Shown here piece after piece: positions 61,601 through 64,000 of a stretch of 64,000 bases of DNA. The position numbers and the translations under genes are program-made. Positions within the stretch are counted from its first letter, which is position 1, and every line of letters starts with the position of its first letter. Source of the DNA: UBA5072 sp963822145 (lineage in GTDB: Bacteria; Bacteroidota; Bacteroidia; Bacteroidales; UBA10428); NCBI GenBank assembly GCA_963822145.1, contig CAWGGG010000002.1, positions 186,001 through 250,000 on the forward strand. Reading direction: 5' to 3'. A model generated the notes under the pieces. It was given only the letters and a program-made list of their open reading frames with translations. It ran no database searches and was not told where the DNA came from.

Positions 61601-63196
61601 TTATTTGTTCTTTAAGGGTTGCATTTTGTACTTTCCAAGCTGCATCAGCCCGTCCTTAGTCATGATGCTTCTCTTGCCCGCCAACAGGCTATCGGAACAA
61701 TACCGGTTGTACTGGTAGGATTCCAGCAGTTCACAGGCCGCATCTGACAGAACGATCTCCTGACCTTCGGGAAGCTGAAGCTTTATATCCACTTCCGGGA
61801 ACAACCAGAAATCTTCCTCCTCGTTGACCAGGTACTTGTCGAGATACAGCGCAGTATCCTGCTGCTCCCAGGTGTAGCCGATCCGGTCGAGAAAACGTTG
61901 CGAGTTTTTCATACCCACGTTTTTGACCTGTTTCTCAATGGTTATGTGCATTTCTGCATCACCCGACTTTTCAATGAATAGCTCAGGCCGCGCAAAGAGC
62001 GATTCATCTCCTTCGCTGTACTGGAAGCGCTCGTCAAAAATCCGGTAAACGGTCATTTTTTTATGCTCGGTATTGTCCCTGACCAGCACATGAACATAAC
62101 CGTCCTTCCCGGCGGTGATACCGGCAGATTGTTCTCCGGATGCCTCCACCGCGTAATTGGTGCTGTTTACGATCACCAGGGTGATGCAAAGGATGAGCGA
62201 CAGGATCCAGGCTGTGAGCAGAAAAGCCCGCAGGACCGGGTGCTTCGTCCTGATGTTGAACAGGATTTTTATCCCGCCGTAGATCAGGGCTACAATGGGT
62301 ATCAACACCAGGACGACCAGTGAGCCCACCAGGAGGTAATAATGTCCCGTAGAAGCGAAGAGGTGCGAGAAATCAGGCATATGGAGGCCGTTCCAGATCT
62401 GGATATGGCCGAAGATATTGGTGAATCCCAGTAACAGCATGATCAACCCGGCCAGGAACAGGGAGCCCAGCACCAGGAAGATTACACCGATGAATCCGAT
62501 AATAAATTTGAATATGGCCAGGATCACAATTCCGATGGCCCGAACGATGTTTTCCAGGGCATTCCGGGTCCTGTCGGCTGCGGTTGACCTGTTCATGCCG
62601 TCGAGGTTGGTTTTCACCTTATCATATTCGGCATTTACGGATTCCTTGATGGAGGACAACGTTACCGGCTTGCCTTGCATCAGTAACTTTTCACCTGTGG
62701 TGCGGGCCTTGGGCACAACCATCCACAGAATGGCGTAAATGATGATCCCAACGCCCTTGAGGAAAATGAGCGCGACAAAGGCCAGCCGTATCCAGAGGGG
62801 GTCGATGTCAAAATAGGCGCCCATGCCCGAAGCTACACCCCCGAGGTAATTGCTGTCCCCGTCACGGAAAAGACGGCGGTTGTCCCTCCGGTCATAGGGT
62901 ACATAGTCACTTTCCTGACCCGATGTTCCGTTGTAAATAAAGTCCTCAACCTTACCCAATATGGTAATGGTTTCCTGGACATCCTCGAGCGAAACAGCCT
63001 GCTTGCTGTCGGTGATTTTCTTTTCCAGCAGTTCCGCTATGCGCTGTTCTATGTCACCCACAATTTCTTTCCCCGATTCTCCTTCAGCAGCAAAATGCGA
63101 TTTCAGGGATTCGAGGTAATGGTTAAGCTTGTTGTAGCCATCTTCATCGATGTGAAAATGTCTGCCACCTATATGGATTTGCAGTGTTTTTTTCAT
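61601..63196 (-). CDS. PspC-domain membrane protein with long C-terminal domain
   Basis: This 531-residue protein begins with QIHIGGRHFHIDEDGYNKLNHYLESL and a short helical region. A PspC domain follows (about 105-165: LFRDGDSNYLGGVASGMGAYFDIDPLWIRLAFV) with a TM helix. Four or five further TM helices (about 215-350) precede a beta-rich C-terminus. PspC proteins are tied to envelope stress responses. It is the last gene of the operon pspC-padR-pspC, 19 bp after padR. Confidence 0.88.
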   Translation of the reverse strand: MKKTLQIHIGGRHFHIDEDGYNKLNHYLESLKSHFAAEGESGKEIVGDIEQRIAELLEKKITDSKQAVSLEDVQETITILGKVEDFIYNGTSGQESDYVPYDRRDNRRLFRDGDSNYLGGVASGMGAYFDIDPLWIRLAFVALIFLKGVGIIIYAILWMVVPKARTTGEKLLMQGKPVTLSSIKESVNAEYDKVKTNLDGMNRSTAADRTRNALENIVRAIGIVILAIFKFIIGFIGVIFLVLGSLFLAGLIMLLLGFTNIFGHIQIWNGLHMPDFSHLFASTGHYYLLVGSLVVLVLIPIVALIYGGIKILFNIRTKHPVLRAFLLTAWILSLILCITLVIVNSTNYAVEASGEQSAGITAGKDGYVHVLVRDNTEHKKMTVYRIFDERFQYSEGDESLFARPELFIEKSGDAEMHITIEKQVKNVGMKNSQRFLDRIGYTWEQQDTALYLDKYLVNEEEDFWLFPEVDIKLQLPEGQEIVLSDAACELLESYQYNRYCSDSLLAGKRSIMTKDGLMQLGKYKMQPLKNK

Positions 63197-63215
63197 GGTT
63201 TTATTTTTTGAAGTA

Positions 63216-63542
63216 TTACTTTTTCAGAATAGAATCAACTGCTTCAATAAGCTCTCTCCACGAGGCTTCCAGTTCTTTAAGCACTTCCCTGCCTTTATCG
63301 GTGAGGGCGTAATATTTCCTGGGCGGGCCCTGTGTCGATTCCTCCCAGCGATAGCTTAAAAGGCCGGCATTTTTCTGTCGTGTCAGCAACGGGTATAAGG
63401 TTCCTTCCACAACGATTAATTCCGATTCCTTCAGTTTGTTCAGCAGATCGGTGGCATAAGCGTCACCTTTTGAGAGAATAGACAGTATGCAGAACTCCAA
63501 TACTCCTTTTCTCATTTGCGCTTTTGCATTTTCGAAGTCCAT
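63216..63542 (-). CDS. PadR-family transcriptional regulator
   Basis: The 108-residue protein has the PadR winged helix: QMRKGVLEFCILSILSKGDAYATDLLNKLKE, VVEGTLYPLLTRQKNAGLLSYRWEES, PPRKYYALTDKGREVL. PadR proteins repress genes, often membrane transport or stress genes, in response to small molecules. It lies between two PspC genes on the same strand and probably controls them. An inducer cannot be named. Confidence 0.93.
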   Translation of the reverse strand: MDFENAKAQMRKGVLEFCILSILSKGDAYATDLLNKLKESELIVVEGTLYPLLTRQKNAGLLSYRWEESTQGPPRKYYALTDKGREVLKELEASWRELIEAVDSILKK

Positions 63543-63572
63543 GATATATGATTTTTCAGTTTAAACAATTCA

Positions 63573-64000
63573 CTATTTTTTATTGCGGCGGAAACTCCGT
63601 TTCACGCTTTCAAATTCATCTTTCACAAACCTGCCGATGTTGGAAGCATTGACAGTATCCCCCCGCATCTCAAGTTTTTGTGCCGTAGTCCTGGCTTCCG
63701 GCACAGCGATCCAGAGGATCAGGTAGACCAGGAAACCGATGCCGAAGATCAAAAACAGAATAAACAGGATCCGCACGATCACCGGATCAAGTCCCAGGTA
63801 AGCTCCCAGTCCGCTGCAGACACCGCCAATCACCCTGTCATCGGGATCGCGATACATCCTGCGGGGTCCTGAACTTCTTTCCTGTGAAGCACCGGCGTGT
63901 TCATCGCTGCCGCTGATTTCGCGCGGATCCCCCATCACCTTAATCACTTCCTCCACATCGCGCAGGGTAATCACCTGCCCGGTAGGATTCAGTTTTTCGG
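63573..64000 (-). CDS. PspC-domain protein, cut by window edge
   Basis: The frame is open to the window end on the minus strand (…EKLNPTGQVITLRDVEEVIKVMGDP). So the start lies beyond 64000 and the visible part is the C-terminal ~140 residues. It contains the PspC core RMYRDPDDRVIGGVCSGLGAYLGLDPVIVRILFILF and LILWIAVPEARTTAQKLEMRG. The tail is short and basic (SFRRNKK), unlike the second PspC protein of the operon. First gene seen of pspC-padR-pspC. Confidence 0.88.
   Translation of the reverse strand, partial: EKLNPTGQVITLRDVEEVIKVMGDPREISGSDEHAGASQERSSGPRRMYRDPDDRVIGGVCSGLGAYLGLDPVIVRILFILFLIFGIGFLVYLILWIAVPEARTTAQKLEMRGDTVNASNIGRFVKDEFESVKRSFRRNKK

Overview
The window is a chromosomal segment of a member of the Bacteroidota, probably Bacteroidales/Marinilabiliales-like. 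The evidence is family content (PorZ and a type IX secretion cargo protein, DUF2723, DUF3098, DUF5106, GH3-like and FISUMP proteins) and several promoter-like TAnnTTTG -7 elements instead of sigma70 boxes. The left end cuts an alpha-2-macroglobulin gene and the right end cuts a PspC-domain gene.

Layout. 1-14.8 kb holds housekeeping genes: carA, a thioredoxin-like lipid/secreted protein, a polyprenyl synthase, a DUF2723 membrane protein, yciH, pbpC, a 3-methyladenine glycosylase, and the leftward run ftsX-DUF3098-truB-queA. 14.9-22.4 kb holds ilvE, a universal stress protein, rdgB-porZ-recO, corA and a Nudix hydrolase. 22.4-31.7 kb is an arginine/proline block. carB is divergent from argR-argG-argH-proB'-proB-proA, and a well-spaced pair of ARG-box-like operators lies in front of argR. 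The first proB copy has lost its catalytic residues and looks like a pseudoenzyme. 31.7-39.3 kb holds citrate synthase and gltBD; gltB has a leader with two mutually exclusive hairpins, the second a canonical terminator. 39.4-46.7 kb holds an EamA transporter, a GH3 protein, a deoxynucleoside kinase, a PfkB kinase, tRNA-Asn, a pterin dehydratase and a DCC/DUF255 pair.

46.7-52.0 kb is a loosely packed accessory stretch of secreted proteins, including a T9SS cargo protein made of about ten 31-residue repeats and a FISUMP protein. 52.1-61.5 kb is a compact integrative element at the 3' end of tRNA-Gln. An intact tRNA sits next to a tyrosine integrase, and a tRNA 3'-end copy with its own hairpin lies at the distal end. 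Inside are two overlapping excisionase-type HTH genes followed by a protein with the three core motifs of a superfamily-A (TV-Pol-type) primase-polymerase. On the opposite strand lies a module of a RecA/Sak4-like ATPase, a DUF3871 protein and two small proteins. Cargo consists of a FISUMP lipoprotein and two unknown proteins. I regard this element, and its polymerase in particular, as the most interesting content of the window.

61.6-64 kb is a chromosomal PspC-PadR-PspC envelope-stress type operon. All family assignments are by reading motifs; no database search was possible.
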